A stretch of 64,000 nt of DNA from Verrucolacustris abundans (GCA_965194535.1 OZ239145.1:868001-932000); one strand, 5' to 3'. Shown: positions 50,959 through 60,315, counted from the stretch's first letter. A program made the numbers and translations. Notes: generated by a model not told the origin, from the letters alone.

Positions 50959-52248
50959 ATGCACGGTTTCCAGAGAAAAGGAGGAAAGCTTTTTGCCGAA
51001 GGAGTCAGCCTTGATGGGTTGGCCGATCGGTTTGGCACCCCCTTGTATGTGTACTCTGCAGGCACGATCGTGGATCATTATCGCAGGTTGCGAGGGGTGC
51101 TGCGTGCCGTGAATCCCTTGATCTGTTACTCGGTTAAGGCGAATAGCAATTTGGCTATTTTGTCGATTCTGTCGCGTTTGGGTAGTGGTTTTGATGTGGT
51201 GAGTGGTGGGGAGTTGGAGCGAGTGCGCAAGGTCGGGGGCAAGATGGATCGATGCGTCTTTGCTGGTGTGGGAAAAACACGGGAGGAGATTGAGCTAGGC
51301 CTCCGTTTTGGGGTGAAGGCTTTCCATGTGGAGAGTGAGGAGGAGATGGAGCAGATCGCGGCAGTAGCGGCCCGTAAAAAGGGGCGTCGTGCTCCGATCG
51401 CCTTACGGGTGAATCCTGATGTTGAGGCGGGTGGTCATGCCAAGATCACAACAGGAACGTACGCAAATAAGTTCGGCATTCCCTACGAGCTGGTGGCCGC
51501 GGCTTATCGGAGGGCTGGGGCGGATCCGCGTCTTCATCTACGTGGAATTCAGATGCACATAGGGTCGCAGATCACGCGAGTGGAGCCGTTTCGTGCGGCC
51601 GTTCGCAAGATGATCCCCTTGGTGGAGCGTTTGAGGGATCGGCACGGGTTAGAGTACTTTGATGTAGGGGGTGGATTGGGAATTGTATATGAAGATGCGT
51701 TGGCCAGTGGGCGGGATAGTTGGTGGAAGACTTTGCGTTCTGAAAAGGCGATGACCCTGAATGAGTATGCCACTTCTCTTGTGCCGATGTTGCGGGATCT
51801 CAAGATGGATATTCTTTTGGAGCCCGGACGTTTTCTTGTGGGAAATGCGGGAGTTTTGGTTTCCGAAGTTCTCTACCGGAAGTCGACAGGACAGAAGTAC
51901 TTCACGATTGTAGATGCTGGAATGAATGATCTTGTTCGGCCTGCTCTGTACGAGGCTTATCATCAGATTGAACCAGTCGGAAAACCACGACCTGGGGCGA
52001 TTCCAACCGATGTGGTGGGACCTGTATGTGAGTCGGGTGATGTGTTTTGTCACGACCGATCGTTGCCGCCTTTGGAGAGGGGAGATCGTGTGGCCATACT
52101 GAGTGCGGGGGCATATGGGTTTTCGATGAGCTCGAACTACAATACGCGACCTCGTCCGGCCGAAGTTCTGGTCACAGGTTCACGGGCAAGAGTTGTGAGG
52201 GCGCGGGAGCGCGTGGCTGGTTTGTGGCAAGGGGAGAGGAAGTCGTGA
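50959..52248 (+). CDS. lysA: Diaminopimelate decarboxylase
   Basis: LysA decarboxylates meso-diaminopimelate to lysine, the last step of the pathway, with a PLP cofactor. The 429-residue protein has YSVKANSNLAIL with the PLP lysine, FDVVSGGELERV, the HIGSQI segment, GGGLGIVYED, EPGRFLVGNAG and the active-site cysteine in GPVCESGDVF. It starts MHGFQRKGGKLFAEGVSL, typical for the family. The dapF gene starts inside its stop (GTGA), so lysA-dapF-dapA-dapB form an operon continuing to folK and panB. Confidence 0.97.
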   Translation: MHGFQRKGGKLFAEGVSLDGLADRFGTPLYVYSAGTIVDHYRRLRGVLRAVNPLICYSVKANSNLAILSILSRLGSGFDVVSGGELERVRKVGGKMDRCVFAGVGKTREEIELGLRFGVKAFHVESEEEMEQIAAVAARKKGRRAPIALRVNPDVEAGGHAKITTGTYANKFGIPYELVAAAYRRAGADPRLHLRGIQMHIGSQITRVEPFRAAVRKMIPLVERLRDRHGLEYFDVGGGLGIVYEDALASGRDSWWKTLRSEKAMTLNEYATSLVPMLRDLKMDILLEPGRFLVGNAGVLVSEVLYRKSTGQKYFTIVDAGMNDLVRPALYEAYHQIEPVGKPRPGAIPTDVVGPVCESGDVFCHDRSLPPLERGDRVAILSAGAYGFSMSSNYNTRPRPAEVLVTGSRARVVRARERVAGLWQGERKS

Positions 52249-53063
52249 GCCGTGCCGTTCGTTTCTGGAAGTTAGAGGGAGTGGGTAATGATTTTCTAGG
52301 GTTTGATGGAAGATCGAGAGGGTTTCGACTTTCTCGTGCTGGGATTGCGCGCCTCTGTGATCGCCGACGTGGGGTAGGGGCGGACGGGGTTCTCGTTGTC
52401 GAAAAGCCGAAGAGCACAAAGGCTGATTTTCGGATGCGGTATTACAACTCGGACGGGGGTGAGGCTGAGATGTGTGGAAATGGAGCACGTTGCTTTGCAT
52501 TGTTGGCGCGTGCGGTTACGGCCCGCACAGGAAAGAGGCTGCGTGTGGAGACACGCGCGGGTTTGGTCGTGCTCGAGATTTGTGGAAAAGATGTACGCGT
52601 CTCGATGACGGAGCCTGGCTTGCCGAGATTGGGGAGAAAGATTGTTGCGGCGGGTCGAAAGGTGATGTTGGACAGTATCAACACTGGGGTACCCCATGCG
52701 GTGGAGTTTGTGCGGTCGTTGGCGTCGGTGGATGTTTTAAGAAGAGGGCGTGCGATTCGTACTCACTCGGCCTTTGCCCCAGCGGGAACGAATGTGAATT
52801 TTGTACAAATTGGAAAGGGCGGGCGTATAGACGTGCGGACGTATGAGAGAGGGGTGGAGGGGGAGACATTGGCTTGTGGTACAGGAGTTGTGGCTTCGTC
52901 GATTCTTTCGAGTCTGCGCCGTGGAATCCGGCCTCCAATACGCGTAAGGACTCGAGGAGGGGATCTTTTAACTGTGGATTTTGAGTTGGAGGCGGGTCGT
53001 GCCAGAAAAGTTACCCTGCAAGGACCCGCCCGAATCGTGTATACGGGAGTGCTGTATGTTTAA
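52245..53063 (+). CDS. dapF: Diaminopimelate epimerase
   Basis: DapF interconverts LL- and meso-diaminopimelate without a cofactor, using two cysteines. Both are present: MCGNGARCFA and LACGTGVVAS. Other family segments are KLEGVGNDFLGFD and NTGVPHAVEFV. The GTG at 52245 overlaps the lysA stop (GTGA) and has GGGGAGAGGAAG upstream, which decides it against the longer frame inside lysA. 272 residues. The 3' end overlaps dapA by eight bases. Confidence 0.96.
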   Translation: MSRAVRFWKLEGVGNDFLGFDGRSRGFRLSRAGIARLCDRRRGVGADGVLVVEKPKSTKADFRMRYYNSDGGEAEMCGNGARCFALLARAVTARTGKRLRVETRAGLVVLEICGKDVRVSMTEPGLPRLGRKIVAAGRKVMLDSINTGVPHAVEFVRSLASVDVLRRGRAIRTHSAFAPAGTNVNFVQIGKGGRIDVRTYERGVEGETLACGTGVVASSILSSLRRGIRPPIRVRTRGGDLLTVDFELEAGRARKVTLQGPARIVYTGVLYV

Positions 53064-53931
53064 TGGAACTTATACCGCGCTGGTGACCCCGTTTCGTAAC
53101 GGGCAGGTAGATGTGAAGGCTTTTGAGGCTCTGATTGATCGGCAGGCCGCGGCTGGGATTGAGGGAATTATTCCTGTCGGAACGACAGGTGAATCTCCCA
53201 CTTTAAACATGCAGGAGCATGTTCGAGTAATTGAGTTGGCCGTGCAGTTCGCGAAAAAGCGGATGAAGGTGGTGGCGGGTACGGGATCGAACAGCACCGC
53301 GGAGGCGATTGAACTCTCCACGGGAGCCCAAAGGGCTCGGGCGGATGCCCTTCTCCTTGTTGCGCCTTATTACAACAAGCCAAGTCCTGAGGGAATGTTT
53401 CAGCACTTTCGTGCGATTGCGAAGGAGGTGGATCTGCCGATCATGTTGTACAGCGTCCCCGGTCGTTGTGCAGTTGAGATTACCGTCGAGACGATTGGGA
53501 GATTGGCTGAGGCTTGTCCGACGATTGTTTCGATCAAGGAGTCGGGTGGAAAGCCCGAGCGTGTGGACGAAATTCGGAAGGTGGTGCCGTCGACTTTTGA
53601 AATTGTCAGCGGAGATGACAGTATGACGGTGGAATTCATAAAGCGAGGAGCGGTGGGTGTAGTGAGTGTCGCCTCGAATCTAATTCCTGCGGAGGTTAGG
53701 GATTTGGTGAATGCGGCGCAGAGTAAGGATTGGGAGAAAGCGGAGGAGCTGCACCAAAAATATTCGGGAATATTTCGGGATCTATTTATTGAAAGCAATC
53801 CAGCCCCAGTGAAGGCGGCGATGGCAGCCAAGGGTTGGCTTGCAGAGGAGTTACGGTTGCCTTTGGTGCCCATCACTGAGGGGAGTCGGCGGAAGCTTTT
53901 CGCTACTTTAAAAGAGGCAGGATTGTCGTAG
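53056..53931 (+). CDS. dapA: 4-hydroxy-tetrahydrodipicolinate synthase
   Basis: DapA condenses pyruvate with aspartate semialdehyde. The 291-residue TIM-barrel protein has TALVTPF, the GTTGESPTL loop, the active-site tyrosine in VAPYYNKPSPEGMF and the Schiff-base lysine in IVSIKESGG. The ATG at 53056 (MFNGTYTALV) is inside the last codons of dapF. The gene order dapF-dapA-dapB is compact, with 12 bases before dapB. Confidence 0.98.
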   Translation: MFNGTYTALVTPFRNGQVDVKAFEALIDRQAAAGIEGIIPVGTTGESPTLNMQEHVRVIELAVQFAKKRMKVVAGTGSNSTAEAIELSTGAQRARADALLLVAPYYNKPSPEGMFQHFRAIAKEVDLPIMLYSVPGRCAVEITVETIGRLAEACPTIVSIKESGGKPERVDEIRKVVPSTFEIVSGDDSMTVEFIKRGAVGVVSVASNLIPAEVRDLVNAAQSKDWEKAEELHQKYSGIFRDLFIESNPAPVKAAMAAKGWLAEELRLPLVPITEGSRRKLFATLKEAGLS

Positions 53932-53943
53932 GGTGGAGTAGTT

Positions 53944-54681
53944 ATGGCGACCCAGTTACTCATGGTAGGAGCGAAGGGCAGGATGGGGCAGGCCATTTTA
54001 GCCTTAGCCCGGAAGGATAAGGGTTTTCACATCGTGGGGGAGGTGGATAAGGGGGATGATTTGGGTGGGTTGGTTGAGAAGTCGGATGTGGTGGTGGATT
54101 TCAGTCATCGATCGGCGACGGAAGGTATTCTTGAGAAGGTGTGTGGCGCAAAGGTGGCATATGTATGTGGAACCACGGGTCAGACCGAGGCGGATCTGAA
54201 GTTAATTCAGGCTGCTTCAAAAAAGGTGCCCTTGATTCACTCGCCAAACTTTTCTGTTGGGGTAAACCTGCTTTTTTATCTGACGGAGCAGGCGGCCAAA
54301 GCTTTACCTGAGGGGTACGATCCTGAGGTGATTGAGATCCATCATCGCCTTAAGAAGGATGCCCCGAGTGGAACGGCTAAGCGTCTCTTGGAAATTATCG
54401 CTCAAGCACGGGGAGCCAAGGTGGATCAGGTTACGAAGCACGGTCGTTCGGGTGAGCCAGGAGAGCGCACGGGCAGTGAAATCGGGGTGCATGCGGTGCG
54501 GGGCGGTGATGTGGTGGGGGATCATACCGTTTTGTTGGCAGGAGAGGGCGAAAGAATTGAACTCGTGCATCGGGCAAGCTCGCGGGACGTGTTTGCCCAA
54601 GGTGCGTTGCGGGCGGCGAAGTGGTTGGTGGGAAAGCCAGCTCGTGCTTATCAAATGGTGGATGTGCTTGGGTTGAGCTGA
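53944..54681 (+). CDS. dapB: 4-hydroxy-tetrahydrodipicolinate reductase
   Basis: DapB reduces the DapA product with NAD(P)H to tetrahydrodipicolinate. The 245-residue protein has the dinucleotide motif VGAKGRMGQAI and the family signature with catalytic His and Lys, EIHHRLKKDAPSGTAKRL, followed by GVHAVRGGDVVGDHTV. The stop overlaps the folK ATG by one base (TGATG). Enzymes that take tetrahydrodipicolinate on to LL-diaminopimelate (for example DapL) are not in this window. Confidence 0.97.
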   Translation: MATQLLMVGAKGRMGQAILALARKDKGFHIVGEVDKGDDLGGLVEKSDVVVDFSHRSATEGILEKVCGAKVAYVCGTTGQTEADLKLIQAASKKVPLIHSPNFSVGVNLLFYLTEQAAKALPEGYDPEVIEIHHRLKKDAPSGTAKRLLEIIAQARGAKVDQVTKHGRSGEPGERTGSEIGVHAVRGGDVVGDHTVLLAGEGERIELVHRASSRDVFAQGALRAAKWLVGKPARAYQMVDVLGLS

Positions 54682-55169
54682 TGCGGATTGGGATAGGGCT
54701 GGGTTCGAATGTTGGCGATCGAGCGAAGCAGTTGGCTCTGGCCAGGCGTTGGTTGCGTGGTTTGGATGTTGGGGCTCGGTTCTCATCGGAATATGAAACC
54801 TCTCCCATGGATTGCGCTCCAGGAACGCCTCCGTTTTGGAATCAGGTTGGAGAGATCAACTGGTCAGGAAGTTTGGAAAATCTTTTACAGTGGATGCAGG
54901 AGTACGAGAGGTCTTGTGGAAGGAAAACTGTTCGCGGAAAAAATGAGCCTAGAGTTTTGGATTTGGATCTACTTTATGCGGGGCGGAATTGGATTCAGAA
55001 TCCGAGATTGGAGATTCCTCATCCTCGAATGGGGGCGCGACGTTTTGTGATGGAGCCTTTGGCGGAACTATGTCCGGGGATGAGAATTGCGGGCCTGCCT
55101 GGAACGGTTTGGGAGACGGCTTGCTGGCTCCGCAAGCAGGGAGAGGTGTTGTGCCGACGAGTCGGGTGA
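54681..55169 (+). CDS. folK: 2-amino-4-hydroxy-6-hydroxymethyldihydropteridine pyrophosphokinase
   Basis: FolK (HPPK) transfers pyrophosphate from ATP to 6-hydroxymethyl-dihydropterin in folate synthesis. The 162-residue protein has IGLGSNVGDR at the N-terminus, SSEYETSPMDC, FWNQVGEI, RPR-like KNEPRVLDLDLLY with the magnesium-binding Asp pair, and IPHPRMGARRFVMEPLAEL. The ATG at 54681 shares a base with the dapB stop. A folK-panB order also occurs in other bacteria. Confidence 0.95.
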   Translation: MRIGIGLGSNVGDRAKQLALARRWLRGLDVGARFSSEYETSPMDCAPGTPPFWNQVGEINWSGSLENLLQWMQEYERSCGRKTVRGKNEPRVLDLDLLYAGRNWIQNPRLEIPHPRMGARRFVMEPLAELCPGMRIAGLPGTVWETACWLRKQGEVLCRRVG

Positions 55170-55924
55170 CGCCAGAACAGTTGCGGAGTTGGCCGAAGGG
55201 GCAGACGCTCTTGGCACTTACGGCGTATGATTATCCTTTGGCACGGATTTTAGACGAGGCAGGGGTGGATCTGATTCATGTAGGCGACAGCTTGGGGATG
55301 GTGGTATTAGGAATGGCAGATACGACTGGGGTGACGATGGCAGATATGGTTCGAGCAACACAGGCGGTTGCGCGGGGTAGGACGAGGGCGATGATTTCGG
55401 CCGACTTACCGATTGGAACATATGATACAGCGGAGGATTGCGTGAAGAGTTCGAAAATCCTTTTGGAGGCGGGTGCAGATGCGGTGAAGCCGGAAGGGGG
55501 AAAGGAGAGTCAACCCCAGTGGGAGGCCTTACAGAAAGCTGGGATACCGTGGATTGGACATTTAGGGATGTTGCCCCAAAAGGTGCGTGAGGAGGGTGGG
55601 TATAAGAGGAAGGGGAAAACTGTTGAGGAGGTGGATCGAATGAAGGCAGATGCCCGTGCTATGGAGAAGGCGGGGGCGTGTGCAATTGTTTTAGAGCTCT
55701 TGACTCCCGAGGCAGGGTCGGAGGTGACGGCCACGTTGAACATTCCGACGATTGGGATCGGAGCGGGTAAGGGTACAACAGGTCAAATTCGCGTTACTTA
55801 TGATCTCATGGGACTGACGCCTTGGAATCGGCCTGGGTTTGTGAAAGAGGATTTGGGATTTGCCCAGCAGATCCGCAAAATGGTGGAGGGAATTAAGAGG
55901 AGCGGGCGCGCCGAGCTTGGATAA
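55151..55924 (+). CDS. panB: 3-methyl-2-oxobutanoate hydroxymethyltransferase
   Basis: PanB makes ketopantoate from 2-oxoisovalerate and methylene-THF, the first committed step of pantothenate synthesis. The 257-residue TIM-barrel protein has LTAYDYPLARILDEAG, the metal-binding VGDSLGMVVLGM, ADLPIGTYDT, AVKPEGG, the VLELLTPEAG glutamate region and IPTIGIGAGKGTTGQI. The GTG at 55151 has GGGAGAGG four bases upstream; a GTG at 55166 inside the folK stop is the alternative. The 3' end overlaps a convergent membrane protein gene by 32 bases. Confidence 0.95.
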   Translation: MPTSRVTPEQLRSWPKGQTLLALTAYDYPLARILDEAGVDLIHVGDSLGMVVLGMADTTGVTMADMVRATQAVARGRTRAMISADLPIGTYDTAEDCVKSSKILLEAGADAVKPEGGKESQPQWEALQKAGIPWIGHLGMLPQKVREEGGYKRKGKTVEEVDRMKADARAMEKAGACAIVLELLTPEAGSEVTATLNIPTIGIGAGKGTTGQIRVTYDLMGLTPWNRPGFVKEDLGFAQQIRKMVEGIKRSGRAELG

Positions 55925-56261
55925 AAGAGCGAACTGCCAGAATGATATAAAGTAGGGACAGGCCCGCGTTGAGCGATTGGGTGATGATGGCAGCAGGTTT
56001 TTCGGCGGTGCCGTTGAATAGCTCGGGCATATGGGTGAGGGATCGAGCCGTGCCAAAAAATGCAAGAAGGGCGATGAGAACGGCGGCATGCATTACGTGT
56101 TTCCGAAGGCTATCCTTCCGAGCCAAAAGACCAAAAACGAGAAAGAGAATTCCGAAAATGCATGGGATGAGTGCGGTTTTGTGGGTCGAGCCCGTAAGAA
56201 CGAATCCAGTGATTCCTAGCAGGAGATACGCAAAAGCAAAAGCAAGCGTGGTGGAAGGCAT
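55893..56261 (-). CDS. Small multi-pass membrane protein
   Basis: This 122-residue protein has about four hydrophobic helices (LAFAFAYLLLGITGFVL, ALIPCIFGILFLVFGLLA, MHAAVLIALLAFFGTA and LNAGLSLLYIILAVRSF) with short loops. It resembles small TMEM14-like proteins, but the match is weak and no function is assigned. The 3' end overlaps panB by 32 bases on the opposite strand. Confidence 0.65.
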   Translation of the reverse strand: MPSTTLAFAFAYLLLGITGFVLTGSTHKTALIPCIFGILFLVFGLLARKDSLRKHVMHAAVLIALLAFFGTARSLTHMPELFNGTAEKPAAIITQSLNAGLSLLYIILAVRSFIQARRARSS

Positions 56262-56346
56262 GCGGTTTTTCTACCTCCTGGGAGTCGGGAGCAAAGCCAA
56301 ATTTGGGATGCTTTAAGACAAAGATTTGAAATACGATACCCGCTGG

Positions 56347-57048
56347 ATGAAGTGTGCCCTCAAATTTGCTATTTCTATCTGTCTCTATTTTTATTTTTGC
56401 AGTTGGGCGATCCCGAACGTCGTTGAAGTAGTCGGGGCGGATAAATATACTACAGAAGTGGCTAAGTTTGCTTCGCAGCCTGTTCCTACGCCTGGGGGAG
56501 TTCTTCTGGTCGGCAGCAGCATCTTTAAGAGATGGACGAATGCCGTTAGCGATCTGGCCCCGCTTCCCGTAGTTAACCATGCGTTTGGAGGGTCCCAGAC
56601 TTCTCACCAGTTAATGTTTTTTGATCAGGTCGTTCCTCCTTGTCGTCCAGGATTGATTGTCTGGTACTGCGGAAGTAACGACATCAAGGGGAAGAAAGAT
56701 GCTGTATCTATTTTAAGCCGAACCGGGGAATGGATGAACAAGGTGAAACAAATGGATCCTGCAACAGGGATTCTTCTAGTTTCAGTGATTCGTGCTCCAC
56801 AAAAACATCGGGACGCCCAGATCGATGTAGTGGATGCAGTCAATCGTGGCTATAAAGAGATTGCGCGAACAAAAGAGGGGGTTTTTTATGTGGATGTAAA
56901 TCCGGCCCTGCAGAGCCTGACAGGGGAATCGAGAGCGGAGCTTTATGTTAAAGATGGTCTTCATTTGAACGTGGATGGGTATCATCAGATGACTACCCTT
57001 CTGAAACCCGCGATCGAGAAAGTCTGGGGAAAGAAACCGAATCGATGA
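56347..57048 (+). CDS. SGNH/GDSL-type hydrolase, exported
   Basis: This 233-residue protein has a hydrophobic N-terminus (about residues 5-23) that looks like a signal or anchor. All SGNH blocks are present: nucleophile Ser in LLVGSSIFKRW (S58), Gly in FGGSQ (81-83), Asn in YCGSNDIK (N111), and Asp/His in VKDGLHLN (D203, H206). Such enzymes are esterases; a sugar O-deacetylase would fit the neighbouring uronate genes. The stop overlaps the transporter ATG (ATGA), so they are coexpressed. A TTG start at 56326 is the alternative. Confidence 0.88.
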   Translation: MKCALKFAISICLYFYFCSWAIPNVVEVVGADKYTTEVAKFASQPVPTPGGVLLVGSSIFKRWTNAVSDLAPLPVVNHAFGGSQTSHQLMFFDQVVPPCRPGLIVWYCGSNDIKGKKDAVSILSRTGEWMNKVKQMDPATGILLVSVIRAPQKHRDAQIDVVDAVNRGYKEIARTKEGVFYVDVNPALQSLTGESRAELYVKDGLHLNVDGYHQMTTLLKPAIEKVWGKKPNR

Positions 57049-58331
57049 ATTGGATCGCAAAACTAATTGGGCATCGCTGGGCTGTATGCGGCCTTCTGTT
57101 CTTTGCCACCACAATCAACTATATCGACCGGCAGATTCTTTCCCTGCTAAAGCCGATCCTCGACGACCAACTTCACTGGACCAATGCGGAGTTTGGTATG
57201 TTGAACTCCGCTTTTCAGGGAGCCTATGGGGTGAGTTTGCTTGTCTTTGGTTGGTTGATCGACAAGTACGGGACCAAAATCGGCTACTCCATTTCGATTG
57301 CTGCGTGGAGCTTGGCCGCCATGGGGCACGCTTTGGTGGGGAGTGTAGGGGGTTTCCTTTGGGCGAGGGTCGCACTCGGTCTTGGGGAAGGGGGGAACTT
57401 TCCCGCGGCCATCAAGGCCACTGCCATCTGGTTTCCGAAAAAGGAGCGGGCGCTTGCAACAAGTCTATTTAACTCAGGGGCCAATGTCGGGGCTATTCTG
57501 GCTCCTGCCATTGTTCCGTGGCTGGCCTTTAAGTTTGGCTGGCAATCTGCTTTTTTGGCGGCTGGAGCTATTGGTTTTCTTTGGCTTTTTCTCTGGATGC
57601 CATGGTTTGAGACTCCTGACAAAAAGCCGGCCCTGTCCAAGGAAGAACTGGCTTGGATCCAATCCGATCGAGAAGAGGTACAGGCACAGAAGATTCCGTG
57701 GGGGCAGCTTTTGGGATATCGGCAAACGTGGGGTTTTATTTTGCCCAAGCTGATTACAGATCCGGTTTGGTGGTTCTTTCTGATTTGGCTGCCGGATTTC
57801 TTTAAGCAGACCCGCGGATTGGATATCAAAAAGAGCTGGGTTCTCCTCGTTACCATTTATTCGATCGTCACCGTTCTCAGTATTGCGGGTGGATGGGTTA
57901 CGGGGCATTTGGCTAAGCACGGATGGTCAATCAATCGTGCACGAAAGGGCGGAATGTTGCTCTTTGCACTTTGCGTTGTGCCGATTGTGGCGGTAACGGG
58001 CGCATCGGATTGGGGGGCCGTTCTGTTGATTGGTTTGGCGGGGGCGGCTCATCAGGCCTTTTCGGCCAATCTCTTTACCACCGTATCCGACTCCTTTCCC
58101 AAGCAGGCGGTGGCTTCTGTGATTGGAATTGGTGGAATGGCTGGGGCATTGGGGGGCATGCTCTTTCCCATCGTCACCGGTATATTGCTCGATTCTTATA
58201 AGGCATCTGGAAACGTAGCGGCAGGGTATGGGATCCTTTTTGCCTTTTGTGCCGCGGCTTATCTGTTTTCTTTGATTCTTCTTCAACTTCTCAATCCGAG
58301 GCTTGAACCTGTGCAAATCAAGAAATCCTAA
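57045..58331 (+). CDS. MFS hexuronate (ExuT-like) transporter
   Basis: This 428-residue, 12-helix major facilitator belongs to the anion:cation symporter group that includes ExuT and other sugar-acid carriers. Features are INYIDRQILSLLKP in helix 1, the DKYGTKIGY loop between helices 2 and 3, and ARVALGLGEGGNFPAAIK in helix 4, a diagnostic ACS segment. It probably imports glucuronate or galacturonate by proton symport in the inner membrane. It is coupled to the SGNH gene upstream, and UxaC follows after one small gene. Confidence 0.88.
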   Translation: MNWIAKLIGHRWAVCGLLFFATTINYIDRQILSLLKPILDDQLHWTNAEFGMLNSAFQGAYGVSLLVFGWLIDKYGTKIGYSISIAAWSLAAMGHALVGSVGGFLWARVALGLGEGGNFPAAIKATAIWFPKKERALATSLFNSGANVGAILAPAIVPWLAFKFGWQSAFLAAGAIGFLWLFLWMPWFETPDKKPALSKEELAWIQSDREEVQAQKIPWGQLLGYRQTWGFILPKLITDPVWWFFLIWLPDFFKQTRGLDIKKSWVLLVTIYSIVTVLSIAGGWVTGHLAKHGWSINRARKGGMLLFALCVVPIVAVTGASDWGAVLLIGLAGAAHQAFSANLFTTVSDSFPKQAVASVIGIGGMAGALGGMLFPIVTGILLDSYKASGNVAAGYGILFAFCAAAYLFSLILLQLLNPRLEPVQIKKS

Positions 58332-58391
58332 AAAGGAATTGTTTTAGTGAGATAATCTGGAATATTGATCAAAATAAGAAAGGCATCTTCT

Positions 58392-58775
58392 ATGAAAAAA
58401 CTAACTCTCATAACCCTTCTCACAGTTCTGGGTGCATTCCTTGGGGTCGCCCAAGAAGCCGCCGCCCCTGCCAAGGTCAAAAAGCCTGCTGTTACGAATT
58501 CCTCTTCGGAGACTTTGACTGGAAAACTCGGCTACATTTCCGATAAAAAAGTTACTGTTAAGGCGAAAGGCGCGGAGGCCTCAACAGCTTTCCTGGTCGA
58601 CGCAGAAACAAAAGTCACAATCAACGGCGAGGCAAAGCCCATTTCTGATCTAAAGAAGGGTTCAATTGTTACAGTGACTCCCAAAGCTGGAAGCGTCGCC
58701 ACCGCATCCTTGATCTCTCTCAAGGAAGCAGCTGGAACGAACTCTCCAACAACGGGCGTCACGAACCAAGAATAA
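58392..58775 (+). CDS. Small exported protein of unknown function
   Basis: This 127-residue protein has a signal peptide (MKKLTLITLLTVLGAFLGVAQ), an Ala/Pro/Lys-rich linker and one beta domain (TLTGKLGYISDKKVTVKAKG, then KVTINGEAKPISDLKKGSIV) that looks like a small barrel with a DUF5666-like pattern. AAAGG is about eight bases upstream. It sits between the transporter and uxaC; a role in uronate use is possible but nothing in the sequence shows it. Confidence 0.6.
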   Translation: MKKLTLITLLTVLGAFLGVAQEAAAPAKVKKPAVTNSSSETLTGKLGYISDKKVTVKAKGAEASTAFLVDAETKVTINGEAKPISDLKKGSIVTVTPKAGSVATASLISLKEAAGTNSPTTGVTNQE

Positions 58776-58790
58776 GCCGTTTTGGTATGC

Positions 58791-58815
58791 TTGTTCCGCT
58801 GACTTGGCGGAACGA
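58791..58815 (+). terminator. Hairpin after the small exported protein gene
   Basis: GTTCCGC (58793-58799) and GCGGAAC (58807-58813) pair perfectly around a 7-base loop, extendable by two pairs. No T-run follows. It sits 16 bases after a stop codon and 55 bases before uxaC, so it could be a weak terminator or an mRNA-stability element. Confidence 0.35.
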
Positions 58816-58869
58816 TGGAATTCCTCAATTGCCTTTCTTTGAAAAGGGTGGATCGGCTAATTTGTCGAT

Positions 58870-60315
58870 ATGGGAAAGTTGCTGAAAAAGACCAAGAGCA
58901 GTCCGGTAAAAAACCCTGTTACCCAGGATGGCTTTCTCCTTCCGACAAAAACGGCTCGTCGGCTTTACGACGTCGCATCGGAAGAACCGATTTACGATTA
59001 TCACTGTCATCTTTGTCCCAAGGAGATTGCAGAAGATAAAAAGTGGACAGATTTGTCCGACATTTGGTTAGGTGGTGATCACTACAAGTGGAGGGCAATG
59101 CGGGCCAATGGTGTGCCTGAAAGCCATATTACGGGAAGTGCCAAGCCCTATGAAAAGTTCCTCGCCTTTGCCCGCACGATGCCTCGCCTCCTTAGGAATC
59201 CTCTTTGGCACTGGACCCATCTCGAGCTCGACCGAGTTTTCGGCATCAAGGAGATCCTAAACGAAGATACCGCACCGAAAATCTGGGCCAAAGCCAACGA
59301 CAAGCTGAAGAGCCTTTCGGCTCAAAAGATCCTGAAGCAGTTCCGGGTCAGGGTCGTCGGCACGACGGATGATCCTTGTGACGATCTTGCGGATCATCAG
59401 AAAATCGGGAAGAGCGGAATCGGGACTCGGGTCTATCCTACCTTCCGTCCCGACAAATCCCTAGTGGTGGATCAGCCCGAGGTTTTCTTGCCTTGGGTCC
59501 AGCGGTTGGAGAAGACATCTGGCGTCGACTGTTCGGCCTTCCATGGATTCCTTAAGGCCTTGGATCAAAGGCATGAGTTTTTCCACCAGCTCGGTAGCCG
59601 GATTTCCGATCACGGAATGAACCAAACGTTTGGCCGTGGCGGGAACCGCGAGTTGGCCACCAGAATTTACACGGCCGCCCGGAAAGGAGAAAAGCCCACT
59701 CCAGATGAAGCGGAAGCCTACAAGGGCTTTCTGATGGTCTATTTCGGTGAATTGGATGCGAGAAGGGGATGGACGAAGCAGATCCATTTTGGCGCCCTTC
59801 GCAATGGCAGTTCAAAGGGGTTCCGTGATTTGGGGCCGGACACCGGCTTTGATTCGATCGGCGATTGGCCCCAGATCGATCGTTTGGCTACGTATATGGA
59901 CGAGTTGGCGAGTCGGGGAAGTCTTCCGAAGATGGTTCTCTATAACCTAAACCCGGCCGACAACTATGCGGTGGCCACCCTTTGTGGAAGTTTTCAGGGA
60001 GAAGGGGCAAGGGGGAAGATCCAGTTTGGCAGCGGGTGGTGGTTCCTGGATCAACTGGAGGGGATGAAGTGGCAGATCAATGCGCTTTCGAGTCTCGGCC
60101 TGCTGGCCAACTTTGTCGGGATGCTGACCGATTCACGAAGTTTCCTGTCCTATCCCCGGCATGAATATTTCCGTAGGTTGCTTTGCCAGATTTTGGGCGA
60201 AGAGGTCGAGAATGGGACACTCCCGAAGGATATGAAACTTCTTGAAGGGATGGTCCGGGATATCTGCTACCGGAATGCCGAAGCTTATTTTGGGATGCAG
60301 CCGGGTAAGGCTTAA
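58870..60315 (+). CDS. uxaC: Uronate (glucuronate/galacturonate) isomerase
   Basis: UxaC interconverts D-glucuronate and D-fructuronate (or galacturonate and tagaturonate). The 481-residue amidohydrolase-fold protein has the metal site IYDYHCHLCPKEIAED (H45, H47), a segment with GTTDDPCDDL, and FGSGWWFLDQLEGM and LTDSRSFLSYPRHEYFRR near the C-terminus, all typical of UxaC. It should feed fructuronate to the SDR oxidoreductase that follows 53 bases later. No Shine-Dalgarno is obvious at 58870. Confidence 0.97.
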   Translation: MGKLLKKTKSSPVKNPVTQDGFLLPTKTARRLYDVASEEPIYDYHCHLCPKEIAEDKKWTDLSDIWLGGDHYKWRAMRANGVPESHITGSAKPYEKFLAFARTMPRLLRNPLWHWTHLELDRVFGIKEILNEDTAPKIWAKANDKLKSLSAQKILKQFRVRVVGTTDDPCDDLADHQKIGKSGIGTRVYPTFRPDKSLVVDQPEVFLPWVQRLEKTSGVDCSAFHGFLKALDQRHEFFHQLGSRISDHGMNQTFGRGGNRELATRIYTAARKGEKPTPDEAEAYKGFLMVYFGELDARRGWTKQIHFGALRNGSSKGFRDLGPDTGFDSIGDWPQIDRLATYMDELASRGSLPKMVLYNLNPADNYAVATLCGSFQGEGARGKIQFGSGWWFLDQLEGMKWQINALSSLGLLANFVGMLTDSRSFLSYPRHEYFRRLLCQILGEEVENGTLPKDMKLLEGMVRDICYRNAEAYFGMQPGKA

